64,000 nucleotides of DNA, taken from Streptomyces sp. AJS327. Lineage in GTDB: Bacteria; Actinomycetota; Actinomycetes; Streptomycetales; Streptomycetaceae. A program made the position numbers and the translations under genes. The notes under the pieces were generated by a model. That model did no database searches, had not been told where the DNA came from, and was given only the letters and a program-made list of their open reading frames with translations. How positions within the stretch are numbered: the stretch's first letter is position 1; each line of letters opens with the position of its first letter. Positions 23,859-31,681 of this stretch are shown here, in pieces. The stretch spans positions 868,001-932,000 of the forward strand of contig NZ_SKBR01000003.1 of NCBI RefSeq assembly GCF_013450295.1, given 5' to 3'.

Positions 23859-24956
23859 TCAGGAGGGCCGTGCGGACGTGGAGTTGTCCCGGCCGCCACG
23901 GAACGTACGCCGGTAGGCGCGGGGGCTCACCCCGAGCGCCGCGTGCAGGTGCTGGCGCAGGGAGGTGCCGCTGCCGAACCCGGCGTCCACGGCGACCCGG
24001 TCGACGGGCAGGTCGGTGTTCTCCAGCAACTCCCGTGCCCGCTCCACGCGTCGGCGGATCAGCCACTGTCCGGGGGTGGTTCCGGTCTCCTCGCGGAAGC
24101 GGCGCGTGAACGTCCGTACGCTCATCGACTCCCGCGCGGCCAACTCGTCGAGAGTGAGGGGACGTTCGAGGTTCCGCAGGGCCCAGGCGCGGGCCCGGCC
24201 GGTGCTGGAGGTGCCGGGGGACGGCACCGGGCGGCGGATGAACTGCGCCTGCCCGCCGTCCCGGTGGGGCGGCACCACGGTGCGGCGGGCCACGTCGTTG
24301 GCGACGGCGCTGCCGTGGTCCTCACGCACCATGTACAGGCACAGGTCGATACCGGCTGCCTCGCCCGCCGACGTCAGCACCGCGCCCGGACCCGCCCCCT
24401 CCCACCCCGTCAACTCCCGGGCTTCGCAGTCGGGTTGGTCGCCGTCCCGGTGGGCGCCCTCTCCGATGCGTTCGTGCGTGTGGAGGACGTCGGCGTCGAG
24501 CTGGACGCGGGGGAACAGCTCGCGGAAGAGGCCCGCGGAGAGCCAGTGTGTGGTGGCGCGGCGGCCGTCGAGCAGCCCGGCCGCCGCGAGGACGAAGGCC
24601 CCGGTGCAGACGGAGGCCACCCGCGCGCCGGGCCGGATCCGCCGCAGCGCGGCGGCCAGCGGCGCGGACAACTCGCCGGTGACGTCCGTGGCGCCCGGCG
24701 CGTGCGAGGCGGGGACCAGCACGGTGCGCGCCTCGGCCAGCGCCTCGGGCCCGTGCGCGACCCACACCGGGAAGTCAGCGCTGGTGCGCACCGTGCCGGG
24801 CGTGACCGCGCAGGTCACCGTCTCGTACAGCGGGTCTCCGGCCGCCGAGCGGGCCGAGCCGAAGATCTGGTGGACGAGGCCGAGTTCCATCGGCAGCACA
24901 CCGTCGCGTACGAGCACGGCGACGGGCTGCCGCTCCGGGTGCCGGAAGACGCTCAT
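23859..24956 (-). CDS. GlxA-type AraC-family transcriptional regulator (copy 1)
   Basis: 365 residues. The N-terminal DJ-1/PfpI-like domain (VAVLVRDGVLPMELGLVHQI, and ARVASVCTGAFVLAAAGLLD with the nucleophile-elbow Cys) is followed by an AraC HTH pair (LTLDELAARESMSVRTFTRR, then LPVDRVAVDAGFGSGTSLRQ). ATG 24956 follows GGGAGAAT. Compared with its paralogue at 31682-32713 it has about 33 extra residues after the FPRVQLDADVL segment (rich in His/Gly/Glu), inserted before AVLTSAGEAAGIDLC. The remaining sequence is closely similar, so the two look like paralogues. No target is obvious; the divergent neighbour region has no gene on the other strand. Confidence 0.9.
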   Translation of the reverse strand: MSVFRHPERQPVAVLVRDGVLPMELGLVHQIFGSARSAAGDPLYETVTCAVTPGTVRTSADFPVWVAHGPEALAEARTVLVPASHAPGATDVTGELSAPLAAALRRIRPGARVASVCTGAFVLAAAGLLDGRRATTHWLSAGLFRELFPRVQLDADVLHTHERIGEGAHRDGDQPDCEARELTGWEGAGPGAVLTSAGEAAGIDLCLYMVREDHGSAVANDVARRTVVPPHRDGGQAQFIRRPVPSPGTSSTGRARAWALRNLERPLTLDELAARESMSVRTFTRRFREETGTTPGQWLIRRRVERARELLENTDLPVDRVAVDAGFGSGTSLRQHLHAALGVSPRAYRRTFRGGRDNSTSARPS

Positions 24957-25021
24957 GGCCGGATTCTCCCAGTGCGGGTAATCCGGCCGGTGGACGGCCG
25001 GTGGCGGCTCCCGGGGCCCGG

Positions 25022-25750
25022 TCAGGCGCGGTCGGGCCGGGCCAGGGTGCGAAAGGTGACGGACACCCGCCGCCCACGCGGCACCCGCCCCGTCGCCCCG
25101 GGGTCGCTCTTCCGGGCGGCGATCGCGTGCCGCCAGGTGAAGCGGGCCGGACCGGTCAGCACGAGCAGGTCGCCGGGGGCGAGGGGCACCGCCAGCCGCG
25201 TGCCGTCCCCGGGGTGGGTGAAGTCCATCAGGCAGCGGGAGCCGAGCGAGACCGCCGCCACCACCGGGCCGAACTCCGGCACGCTGTCGACGTGGGCGCT
25301 GATGCCCTGCCCTGGCTCGTACTCGTTGACGATCACCTGCTCCGCCGCGCGGTCCAGGAACTCCTCGCGCACCAGCCGGGCGGCCATCCGCCGGGCCCAG
25401 ACCGGCAGCGGCGGCACCGTGGACCGCACGTCGGCCGTGACCCCGCGCCGCCCGTAGTCGTACCGGTGGCCGTAGTGCTGGACCCGCCGCCGCAGGGGCG
25501 TCGACCAGGGCGCCGCGTCGATCTCCGCGAGCAGTTCGGCGCGGGCCTCCGGGCCGAGCCAGTCCCCGACGTGGATCAGCCCCGGCACCGGGACGGGGAC
25601 GGCGCCCGCCTCCGGGGGCGGCGCGGCGGCCGGGCACGGGAGCGGGTTCGGGGAACGACTCGGGGGCGGGTTCAGGGAACTACCCGGGGGCGGTTGTGGG
25701 TCCGTCGGGGGGTCGCCGTCGAACGGGAGCTGGCCGGAGGTCTCGGGCAT
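25022..25750 (-). CDS. AlkB-like 2-oxoglutarate/Fe(II)-dependent dioxygenase
   Basis: 242 residues. A Pro-rich N-terminal tail of about 55 precedes the jelly-roll domain. Features are RRVQHYGHRYDYGRRG (nucleotide-recognition lid), NEYEPGQGISAHVDSVPEFG (HxD iron ligands), SLGSRCLMDF, the distal iron histidine in TWRHAIAARK and RRVSVTFR with the two 2-oxoglutarate arginines. This is the AlkB/ALKBH-type repair fold that oxidatively demethylates nucleic acid bases; DNA, tRNA or protein substrate is undetermined. ATG 25750 lacks a clear SD. It sits 65 bp downstream of the GlxA-type gene's start, on the same strand, and is divergent from argS. Confidence 0.87.
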   Translation of the reverse strand: MPETSGQLPFDGDPPTDPQPPPGSSLNPPPSRSPNPLPCPAAAPPPEAGAVPVPVPGLIHVGDWLGPEARAELLAEIDAAPWSTPLRRRVQHYGHRYDYGRRGVTADVRSTVPPLPVWARRMAARLVREEFLDRAAEQVIVNEYEPGQGISAHVDSVPEFGPVVAAVSLGSRCLMDFTHPGDGTRLAVPLAPGDLLVLTGPARFTWRHAIAARKSDPGATGRVPRGRRVSVTFRTLARPDRA

Positions 25751-25875
25751 GCCGGAAGAGTAGCCAGCGCGGTTCCGGGCTCCCGTCGGCCCGGGACGGG
25801 GCCGGTGGTCGCGGGCCCGGTCAGTGGGGAGTGACGCGGGCGGGGTGGCGGACCTGTCATCCTGGGTGAATGCCA

Positions 25876-25899
25876 GCCCGCCCGTACAGCACGGCGGGC
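25876..25899 (+). promoter_or_regulatory. hairpin in the argS leader
   Basis: GCCCGCC-N10-GGCGGGC forms a 7-bp stem about 55 bp before the argS start. I looked for T-box features here and did not find them; it may be an RNA hairpin or an operator. Confidence 0.35.
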
Positions 25900-25954
25900 C
25901 GGTCTCGTCAAGATCGAACAGCGTGAGCCAGCACGCGTGGAAGGTGCCACAGGC

Positions 25955-27727
25955 ATGGTGGAACAACAGCAGGTCCGGTCCCTGACCAGCCAGGTGGAGG
26001 ATGCCGTCACCGAGGCGATGCGCGGCGTCCTCCCGGCCGACGTCACCGAGGTCGACCCGCTGATCCGCCGATCCGAGCACGCCGACCTCCAGAGCAACGC
26101 CGCCCTCTCGCTGGCCAAGCGGCTGAAGCGGAACCCCCGGGAGCTGGCCGAGGAGATCAGGGAGCGCCTCGCGGAGGTGCCGTGGCTCACGGCCGAGGTG
26201 TCCGGCCCCGGGTTCCTGAACCTCACCGTGGACGGCGGGCGGCTGGTGGAGAACCTCGGCGCCCGGGCCGAGGACCCGCGCCTCGGAGTGCCGCTCACCC
26301 AGAGTGGGCAGGTCATCCCGGTCGACTACTCCGCGCCGAACGTCGCCAAGGAGATGCACGTCGGGCACCTGCGCTCGACGCTGATCGGCGACGCCCTCGC
26401 GCGGGTCCTGGGCTACCTCGGTGCCGAGGTCATCCGGCAGAACCACGTCGGGGACTGGGGCACCCAGTTCGGCATGCTCATCCAGTACATCGTCGAGCAC
26501 CCCGACCAGCGGTGGCACAACGACGAGGTCGACACCGACCGGACCGGGGGCGCGGTCTCCGCGCTCGACAGCCTGTACCGCACGGCCCGGCGGACCTTCG
26601 ACGAGGACCCCGAGTTCAAGGTCCGTGCCCAGCAGCGCGTGGTCGAACTCCAGGCGGGCGACGAGGCCACGCTGGCCACCTGGCGCGAGATCGTCACCGA
26701 GTCGGAGAAGGCGTTCCAGGAGGTCTACGCCCGGCTCGGCGTACTCCTCGAACTCGACGACGTCGCCGCCGAGTCCTTCTACAACCCGCGCCTCCAGGGC
26801 GTCGTCGACGAACTGCGGGAGCTGGGCGTCGTCCAGGAGAGCGAGGGCGCCTGGTGCGTCTTCTTCGACGACCTGAAGGGACCGGACGGCACCCCGAGCC
26901 CGCTCATCGTGCAGAAGGCCGACGGCGGGTTCGGATACGCCGCCACCGACCTCGCCGCGGTCCGCTACCGCGTCCAGGAACTGGCGGCCACCCGCGTGCT
27001 GTACGTGGTGGACGCCCGGCAGGCGCAGCACTTCGACATGGTCTTCCGCACCGCCCGCCGCGCCGGGTGGCTCACCGACGACATCGAGGTCGTGCACGTC
27101 CAGACTGGCACCATCAACGGGCCCGACGGCAGGCCGTTCAAGACCCGGGCCGGTGGCACCGTGCGGCTGGCGGACCTGCTCGACGAGGCGCTGCGCCAGG
27201 CCGAACGCGTCGTGCGGGAGAAGGACCCGGAGCTGCCCGACGAGGAGCTGCGGCGGGTGGCGCACACCGCCAGCATCGGCGCGGTGAAGTACGCGGAGCT
27301 GTCCACGGCGCGCACGAAGAACTACAACTTCGACGTCGAGCAGATGGTGTCGTTCAACGGCGACACCGGCGTGTACCTCCAGTACACCCACACCCGGATC
27401 GCCTCCATCCTGCGCCGTGCCCAGGACAGCCCGGCCGCCTTCGACACCTCGGCCGAACTGGAGCCCGCCGAGCGGCTGTTGGCCTGGGAGCTGGACAGCT
27501 TCGCCGAGGCGCTGGACGCGGTCTCCGGCACGCTCGAACCGCACCGGCTGGCCGGGTACCTCTATTCGCTGGCCCGCGCCTACACCTCGTTCTACGAGGC
27601 GTGCCCGGTGCTGGGCGCCCCGACCCCCGAGGTGCGGGCGAACCGGCTGGCGCTCTCCTCCCTGGCCCGCACCACCCTGGCCACCGGCCTCGGACTGCTG
27701 GGCATCACCGCTCCCGACCGTATGTGA
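25955..27727 (+). CDS. argS: arginyl-tRNA synthetase
   Basis: 590 residues. Charges tRNA-Arg with arginine; class I synthetase. An N-terminal Add-1 domain (PLIRRSEHADLQSNAALSLA) is followed by the catalytic core with VDYSAPNVAKEMHVGHLRST (HIGH variant HVGH, about 120) and GDWGTQFGMLI. The KMSKS region is degenerate (GRPFKTRAGGTV). The DALR anticodon-binding domain has YLQYTHTRIASILRR and ends with the typical GLGLLGITAPDRM. ATG 25955 is preceded by GGAAGGTG; GTG 25937 is an alternative. In S. coelicolor the housekeeping argS lies elsewhere, as I remember, so this may be a second copy in an accessory region. It is complete and shows no sign of decay. Confidence 0.95.
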   Translation: MVEQQQVRSLTSQVEDAVTEAMRGVLPADVTEVDPLIRRSEHADLQSNAALSLAKRLKRNPRELAEEIRERLAEVPWLTAEVSGPGFLNLTVDGGRLVENLGARAEDPRLGVPLTQSGQVIPVDYSAPNVAKEMHVGHLRSTLIGDALARVLGYLGAEVIRQNHVGDWGTQFGMLIQYIVEHPDQRWHNDEVDTDRTGGAVSALDSLYRTARRTFDEDPEFKVRAQQRVVELQAGDEATLATWREIVTESEKAFQEVYARLGVLLELDDVAAESFYNPRLQGVVDELRELGVVQESEGAWCVFFDDLKGPDGTPSPLIVQKADGGFGYAATDLAAVRYRVQELAATRVLYVVDARQAQHFDMVFRTARRAGWLTDDIEVVHVQTGTINGPDGRPFKTRAGGTVRLADLLDEALRQAERVVREKDPELPDEELRRVAHTASIGAVKYAELSTARTKNYNFDVEQMVSFNGDTGVYLQYTHTRIASILRRAQDSPAAFDTSAELEPAERLLAWELDSFAEALDAVSGTLEPHRLAGYLYSLARAYTSFYEACPVLGAPTPEVRANRLALSSLARTTLATGLGLLGITAPDRM

Positions 27728-27733
27728 TCCGGT

Positions 27734-27767
27734 GCCCCCGGGGCGGCCATCCGTCGCCCCCGGGGGC
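27734..27767 (+). terminator. terminator after argS
   Basis: GCCCCCGGGGCG (27734-27745) pairs with CGCCCCCGGGGGC (27755-27767), allowing one bulge. It starts 7 bp after the stop, in the convergent gap with the NLR-like gene. Confidence 0.65.
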
Positions 27768-27897
27768 CCGACTCCCTTCCGTGGCAGGCGCGTTCAGTCA
27801 CCGGTCGGCGGTCGGCAGTCGGCGGCCACCGGTCGGCGGGCGGTCGGCCGTGGGCCGGGGGGCCGCACGACGGCGGAACGGCGCCGTTCGGCGGCCG

Positions 27898-30333
27898 TCA
27901 GGCGCCGTTCAGGCGTTCCGCGAGGTGGGCGCGGAACGCCGTGGCCCGCGGGTCCGCGTACTCCCCGAGCAGCGCGTGCGCCTCCCGCCAGTGGGCCAGC
28001 GCCCGCTCCGGACGCTCCGCGCGCACCGCGTCCGCCAGGTGACCGAGGTCCACGGCCCGTTCCCAGGCGTCTCCCAGCTCCCCGTGCGCGGCCTCGGCCC
28101 GCCGGTGGAAGGCGGCGGCCTCGTCCGCGCGACCCATGGCCGTGTACGTCCGCGCGGCGCCACGCCAGGCCAGGGCCTCACGACTGCGGTCCCCGAGCCG
28201 TCGGTGCAGCTGCGCCGACCGCTGACCGGCGGTGAGCGCCTCGCCGTGCAGCCCGGCGGACCGCAGTACGTCGCCGTGGGTGAGTAGCCAGAACGCCTCC
28301 AGCGTGTGGTTGCGGAGGTCGAGCGCGATCTCCAGCGCCTCCTCGATCGCCTCCCGGGCCGCCGCGAGATCGCCCCGCTCCAGGCGGAGTCTGGCGACGA
28401 GGTGCAGCGCGTTGCCGACGCTCGCGGGGTTCGCCAGGGCCCGGTGGGCGGCGAGCGCCTCCCGCGCCGCCGTCTCCGCCTCGGGCAGGTACCCCGCGGC
28501 GAGCCGGGCACTGGCCAGGTTCGCCGTCGCCATGGCAGCCCGGCGCCGGTCGTCCACGGAGCGGAACCGCCGGGCCGCTGACTCGAAGTGCTCGGCTGCG
28601 GCGTCGAGTTGGCGGCGCTCCAGCTGGACGAGACCGATCAGGTTGAGGGAACGGGCCTCCTCCTCGGCCATGTCCGCCTCCCGCGCCCGTTCCAGGGCGC
28701 GCCGGTGGCAGTCCAGGGCGTCGTCCAGGCGCTGGCACCGCCGGTAGGCCATCCCGAGGCGGCTCAACAGCCGCACGGCGCCAGGCACTTCCTCCTCGCT
28801 CTCGGCCGCCGCGAGGCCCAGCAGTCCGGTGTCGAGCCAGTCGGTGACGGAGGACGAGGGGGAGCGGGCGATCCACAGGATGTCGGCCAACCGCCAGGCG
28901 AGCGTGGGCAGTCCGGCCGCCTCGGCGGTGGGCACCAGCCGCAGGAGGGTGGCGTGTTCGCGGTCCGACCAGTCCACGGCGGCGTCGTAGTCGGGGACGT
29001 CCACGGGCGGCGGGGCGGAGCCGTCCGTCACACCCGCTCCGTCCGTCACACCCGCTCCGTCTGTCGCGTCCGTCGTGTCCCTCGGGATCTCGTGCGGTCT
29101 GACGCGGCTCGCGACCGCCCGCGCGGTGCGCAGGTACCAGTCCAGCATCCGCTGGAGAGCCGCCTTCCGTGGCTCGGGCGGCTCGTCGCTCTGTGCCTGT
29201 CCGGCCGCGAACACCCGCAGCAGATCGTGGAGTTGGAAACGGTCCGGGGCGATCTGCTCCAGCAGGTGCGCGGCGACGAGGTCGTCCAGTATCGGCCGTA
29301 CCCGGGTGGGGCTGAGGTCGGCCAGGGCAGCTGCGGCGTGCAGGCTGATCTCCGGCCCCGGATGGACACCGAGCAGGCGGAACAGTCGCGCGGAGCGCGG
29401 TGGCAGGGCGCGGTAGGACCAGGCGAAGACCGAACGGACCGCCTCGGCCTCCTCGTCGATGCCGGTGCTCAGCACCGACCAGAGCGCCGACTCGTCCCGC
29501 AGGTCGGCGATGAGGTCGTCGATCCGCAGATGGGGGCGGCTGGCGGCGCGTTCCGCCGCGATCCGCAGGGCGAGTGGCAACCGGGCGCAGAGCCGCGTCA
29601 GTTCGGTGAGCTTCTCCTCGTCGTCCTCCGGCCGGTAGCCGCTGGTGACGGCGCGGAGCAGGGCGAGGGCCTCCTCCTGCGGGAGGGTGCCGAGCGTCAG
29701 ATGGTGCGCGCCGTCCCGAACGGCCAGTCCCGCCAGCCGGTTGCGGCTGGTCACCACGGTGAGGCTGGGGCCACCGCCGGGCAGGAGCGGCCGCACCTGA
29801 CTGACGCTGGAGGCGTTGTCCAGTACGACGAGCACCCGCCGCTCGGCGAGCAGCGAACGGTACAGCGCGGCGGCGTCGTCCACGTCCTCCGGGATCCGGG
29901 ACGGGGACACACCCATGGCGCGGAGGAAGCCGCGCAGGGCGTGCCGTGCCGTGACGGGTTCACCGGCGTCGTAACCACGGAGGTTGACGAAGAGCTGCCC
30001 GTCGGGGAAGCCGTCCTTCGCCTGGTGCGCCCAGCGCAGGACGAGCGAGGTCTTCCCCGCGCCGGCCGTTCCCGCCACCACCAGAAGCGAGGCGCCGGGT
30101 GGGTCCCCGCCCCGGGCGGCCCGGGCCGCCTCCAACTGGCGCAGTTCACCACTGCGGTTGACGAACGTCTGGAGCGGCGCGGGCAGTTGACGCGGGACGG
30201 GGCCGGATCCCTCCGGGTCCGGCCCCTGGTGGAAGTGGATGTCCCCCGAGACGCTGCCCGCCTGCACGAGGTCGCGGGAGCGGCCGGAGAGCGCGTTGCG
30301 CTGGCCCTCGGGGTCGTTGCCGTGGTGGCCCAC
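27898..30333 (-). CDS. NLR-like STAND NTPase: RHIM-like motif + NB-ARC + TPR
   Basis: 811 residues. N-terminal residues 20-36 (RDLVQAGSVSGDIHFHQ) match the short 'VQAGxVxGxIHFH' amyloid-type signalling motif that I recall as the RHIM-like class found at the N-termini of actinobacterial NLR proteins. NB-ARC follows: P-loop GTAGAGKTS (88-96), Walker B RRVLVVLDNAS, sensor VVTSRNRLAGL, GLPL-equivalent CARLPLALRIAAERA, and an MHD-like position in FQLHDLLRVFA. The C-terminal 350 residues are TPRs (ARSLNLIGLVQLERRQLDAA, NALHLVARLRLERGDLAAAR). No AfsR-like DNA-binding domain is present, unlike AfsR in this window. Likely a ligand-sensing switch that oligomerises to trigger an effector by amyloid templating. 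GTG start at 30333; third gene of an operon with 30361-30984 and 30977-31246. Confidence 0.85.
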   Translation of the reverse strand: MGHHGNDPEGQRNALSGRSRDLVQAGSVSGDIHFHQGPDPEGSGPVPRQLPAPLQTFVNRSGELRQLEAARAARGGDPPGASLLVVAGTAGAGKTSLVLRWAHQAKDGFPDGQLFVNLRGYDAGEPVTARHALRGFLRAMGVSPSRIPEDVDDAAALYRSLLAERRVLVVLDNASSVSQVRPLLPGGGPSLTVVTSRNRLAGLAVRDGAHHLTLGTLPQEEALALLRAVTSGYRPEDDEEKLTELTRLCARLPLALRIAAERAASRPHLRIDDLIADLRDESALWSVLSTGIDEEAEAVRSVFAWSYRALPPRSARLFRLLGVHPGPEISLHAAAALADLSPTRVRPILDDLVAAHLLEQIAPDRFQLHDLLRVFAAGQAQSDEPPEPRKAALQRMLDWYLRTARAVASRVRPHEIPRDTTDATDGAGVTDGAGVTDGSAPPPVDVPDYDAAVDWSDREHATLLRLVPTAEAAGLPTLAWRLADILWIARSPSSSVTDWLDTGLLGLAAAESEEEVPGAVRLLSRLGMAYRRCQRLDDALDCHRRALERAREADMAEEEARSLNLIGLVQLERRQLDAAAEHFESAARRFRSVDDRRRAAMATANLASARLAAGYLPEAETAAREALAAHRALANPASVGNALHLVARLRLERGDLAAAREAIEEALEIALDLRNHTLEAFWLLTHGDVLRSAGLHGEALTAGQRSAQLHRRLGDRSREALAWRGAARTYTAMGRADEAAAFHRRAEAAHGELGDAWERAVDLGHLADAVRAERPERALAHWREAHALLGEYADPRATAFRAHLAERLNGA

Positions 30334-30360
30334 TGTGCTGGTCCGTTTCTCGCGGGCCGG

Positions 30361-30984
30361 TCAGGCCGCCGGGGGTGGGGGAAGATGGGCCACCGCGCGT
30401 TCGTGGTAGTCCCGCAGGTCCTCCGCGCCGGCGTAGGCCTCTCGCACGAAGTCCAGCCAGGGGGCGACGATCTCGGGCTCGGTGTAGCGCCGCGCGCTCT
30501 CGAAGGCGCCCGCCTCGGTGTAGATGATCTCGTACAGCGTGTGGCCACCGATGATGACGATCTCGGGCAGCGGCCCCTCCGTCTCCGCGGCGGCGACCTC
30601 CTTCGCGAGCAGTACCCGGGCGGCTTGCCCCTCCTCCGCGCGCACCCGCAGCGCGGTCAACTCCCACTGGGTGTACGGCGTCAGTGGCTCCTCCACCACC
30701 CGCAGCCGACGGAACGGGGCGCCGTTGCGCTGGTCGGCCTCCGCGAGCTGGCGCACGGTCTCCCGCTTCGACTCGAACAGCCGGAGCGCCTCGGCCCAGT
30801 CGCCCCTCCGGAGGGCGTCGCGGGCGGGGTGGTCGTTCTCCTCGAAGTGCTGGCGCCGTTCGAGCTTCCAGTGCGCGTGGTCGCGCGTGGCCCTGCGGCG
30901 CGCCCGGAAGTCACTGATGTAGGCGCCGTGTTCCAGGGGTTCGCCGCGTTCCGCGGGGAGCGGGGGAGCTGGGAGTTCACGCAT
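30361..30984 (-). CDS. DUF6879-family protein
   Basis: 207 residues, soluble. The sequence HWKLERRQHFEENDHPARDA with GDWAEALRLFESKRETVRQL, then PYTQWELTALRVRAEEGQ and WLDFVREAYAGAEDLRDYHE, is characteristic of a widespread Streptomyces family (DUF6879) that I recognise only by pattern. Its biochemical role is unknown to me. The start ATG 30984 overlaps the previous gene's stop by 8 bp and the stop is 27 bp before the NLR-like gene, so the three form one operon. In many genomes the same pair sits beside an XRE/Scr1 regulator; here the NLR-like gene takes that place. Confidence 0.8.
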   Translation of the reverse strand: MRELPAPPLPAERGEPLEHGAYISDFRARRRATRDHAHWKLERRQHFEENDHPARDALRRGDWAEALRLFESKRETVRQLAEADQRNGAPFRRLRVVEEPLTPYTQWELTALRVRAEEGQAARVLLAKEVAAAETEGPLPEIVIIGGHTLYEIIYTEAGAFESARRYTEPEIVAPWLDFVREAYAGAEDLRDYHERAVAHLPPPPAA

Positions 30985-31246
30985 CGGGGATGTCGTCCTT
31001 CGCCGCGCTGAGCATGGAGCCGGGGATCACGACCAGCCGCTCGTCCGGCCCGAGGGAGACCCCCTCGGGCAGGCGGGGCCGGTAGGCGCTGGTGAGGTCG
31101 CGGCCTATGACGGCGACGTCCCCGTTGGTCAACTGCCAGATGTCCGGGCACTCTTCATCGCCCTCTGAATGACCGGTCTCCGCGGCGGTCTTTCCCAGTC
31201 GCCGGGCGAATAACGCGGACGGGTCAGCTTCCCAGGTGCGTGCCAT
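30977..31246 (-). CDS. small conserved partner of the DUF6879 protein
   Basis: 89 residues. The C-terminal half (CPDIWQLTNGDVAVIGRDLT, then PDERLVVIPGSMLSAAKDDI) is the conserved part of small proteins that accompany DUF6879 genes in Streptomyces. The function is unknown. ATG 31246 follows GGTGGAGG with ideal spacing; GTG 31258 is an alternative. First gene of the operon with the DUF6879 and NLR-like genes, with a promoter just upstream. Confidence 0.8.
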   Translation of the reverse strand: MARTWEADPSALFARRLGKTAAETGHSEGDEECPDIWQLTNGDVAVIGRDLTSAYRPRLPEGVSLGPDERLVVIPGSMLSAAKDDIPDA

Positions 31247-31284
31247 AACGGCCTCCACCGTATGAGGTCTTGTGTCAGACCGTC

Positions 31285-31313
31285 AGCGTAGCGAAGCTGG
31301 GGAACGCTGGGAA
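31285..31313 (-). promoter_or_regulatory. promoter of the DUF6879/NLR-like operon
   Basis: -35 TTCCCA (31313-31308), 17 bp, -10 TACGCT (31290-31285), about 40 bp before the first ATG. Direct repeats GCTGGGGAAC/GCTGGGAAGC on the plus strand (31296-31316) overlap the -35 and may be an operator. Confidence 0.5.
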
Positions 31314-31316
31314 GCG

Positions 31317-31681
31317 GTCGACGTATCGGCGGTACGCGATTCGGGGGCCGGGGGCGCGAGAGTCATGAGTCCGCGAGGGGACGGACATAGTGCCTGGTCA
31401 GAGGCGTGGTAAGCGCCATTCCGATCCCGTGGGAAACCTGAACTGATCGCATTTACAAGGACGTTGGGAACATCCGTCAGCTCGCACGCGAAACGCGGTT
31501 CTCTCGCGTTTTTCCCTTCACGGTATCTACCCCTTGAAGTGGGTGGCTGAGGCCGTCAGTTGACGCGCGAAAGTGGCCGGAGAAGATTGGCATAAGTTTA
31601 TGGAATATGCCGCGGGGAGGGGGTCCCGGTGAAATGCGCTCCGGAGAGGAATGTGACGGAGTTCGGGACGCTCGGGGCGGA
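31317..31681. other. lower-GC intergenic stretch with terminator and inverted repeat
   Basis: This is clearly less GC-rich than its neighbours. A plus-strand hairpin ACGCGA-N12-TCGCGT followed by a T-run (31486-31514) is one of the few U-tract terminators here, although no plus-strand gene precedes it. GGCATA-N11-TATGCC (31589-31611) is an inverted repeat. No gene is called; a 30-codon frame from GTG 31653, after GGAGAGGAAT, overlaps the 3' end of the regulator gene and is unsupported. Confidence 0.45.

Noticed and set aside
25860..25954. T-box riboswitch upstream of argS
   Set aside because: There is a hairpin and a GGTGCCAC sequence, but no T-box consensus (GGTGGNACCGCG), no antiterminator pairing and no terminator with a U-tract.
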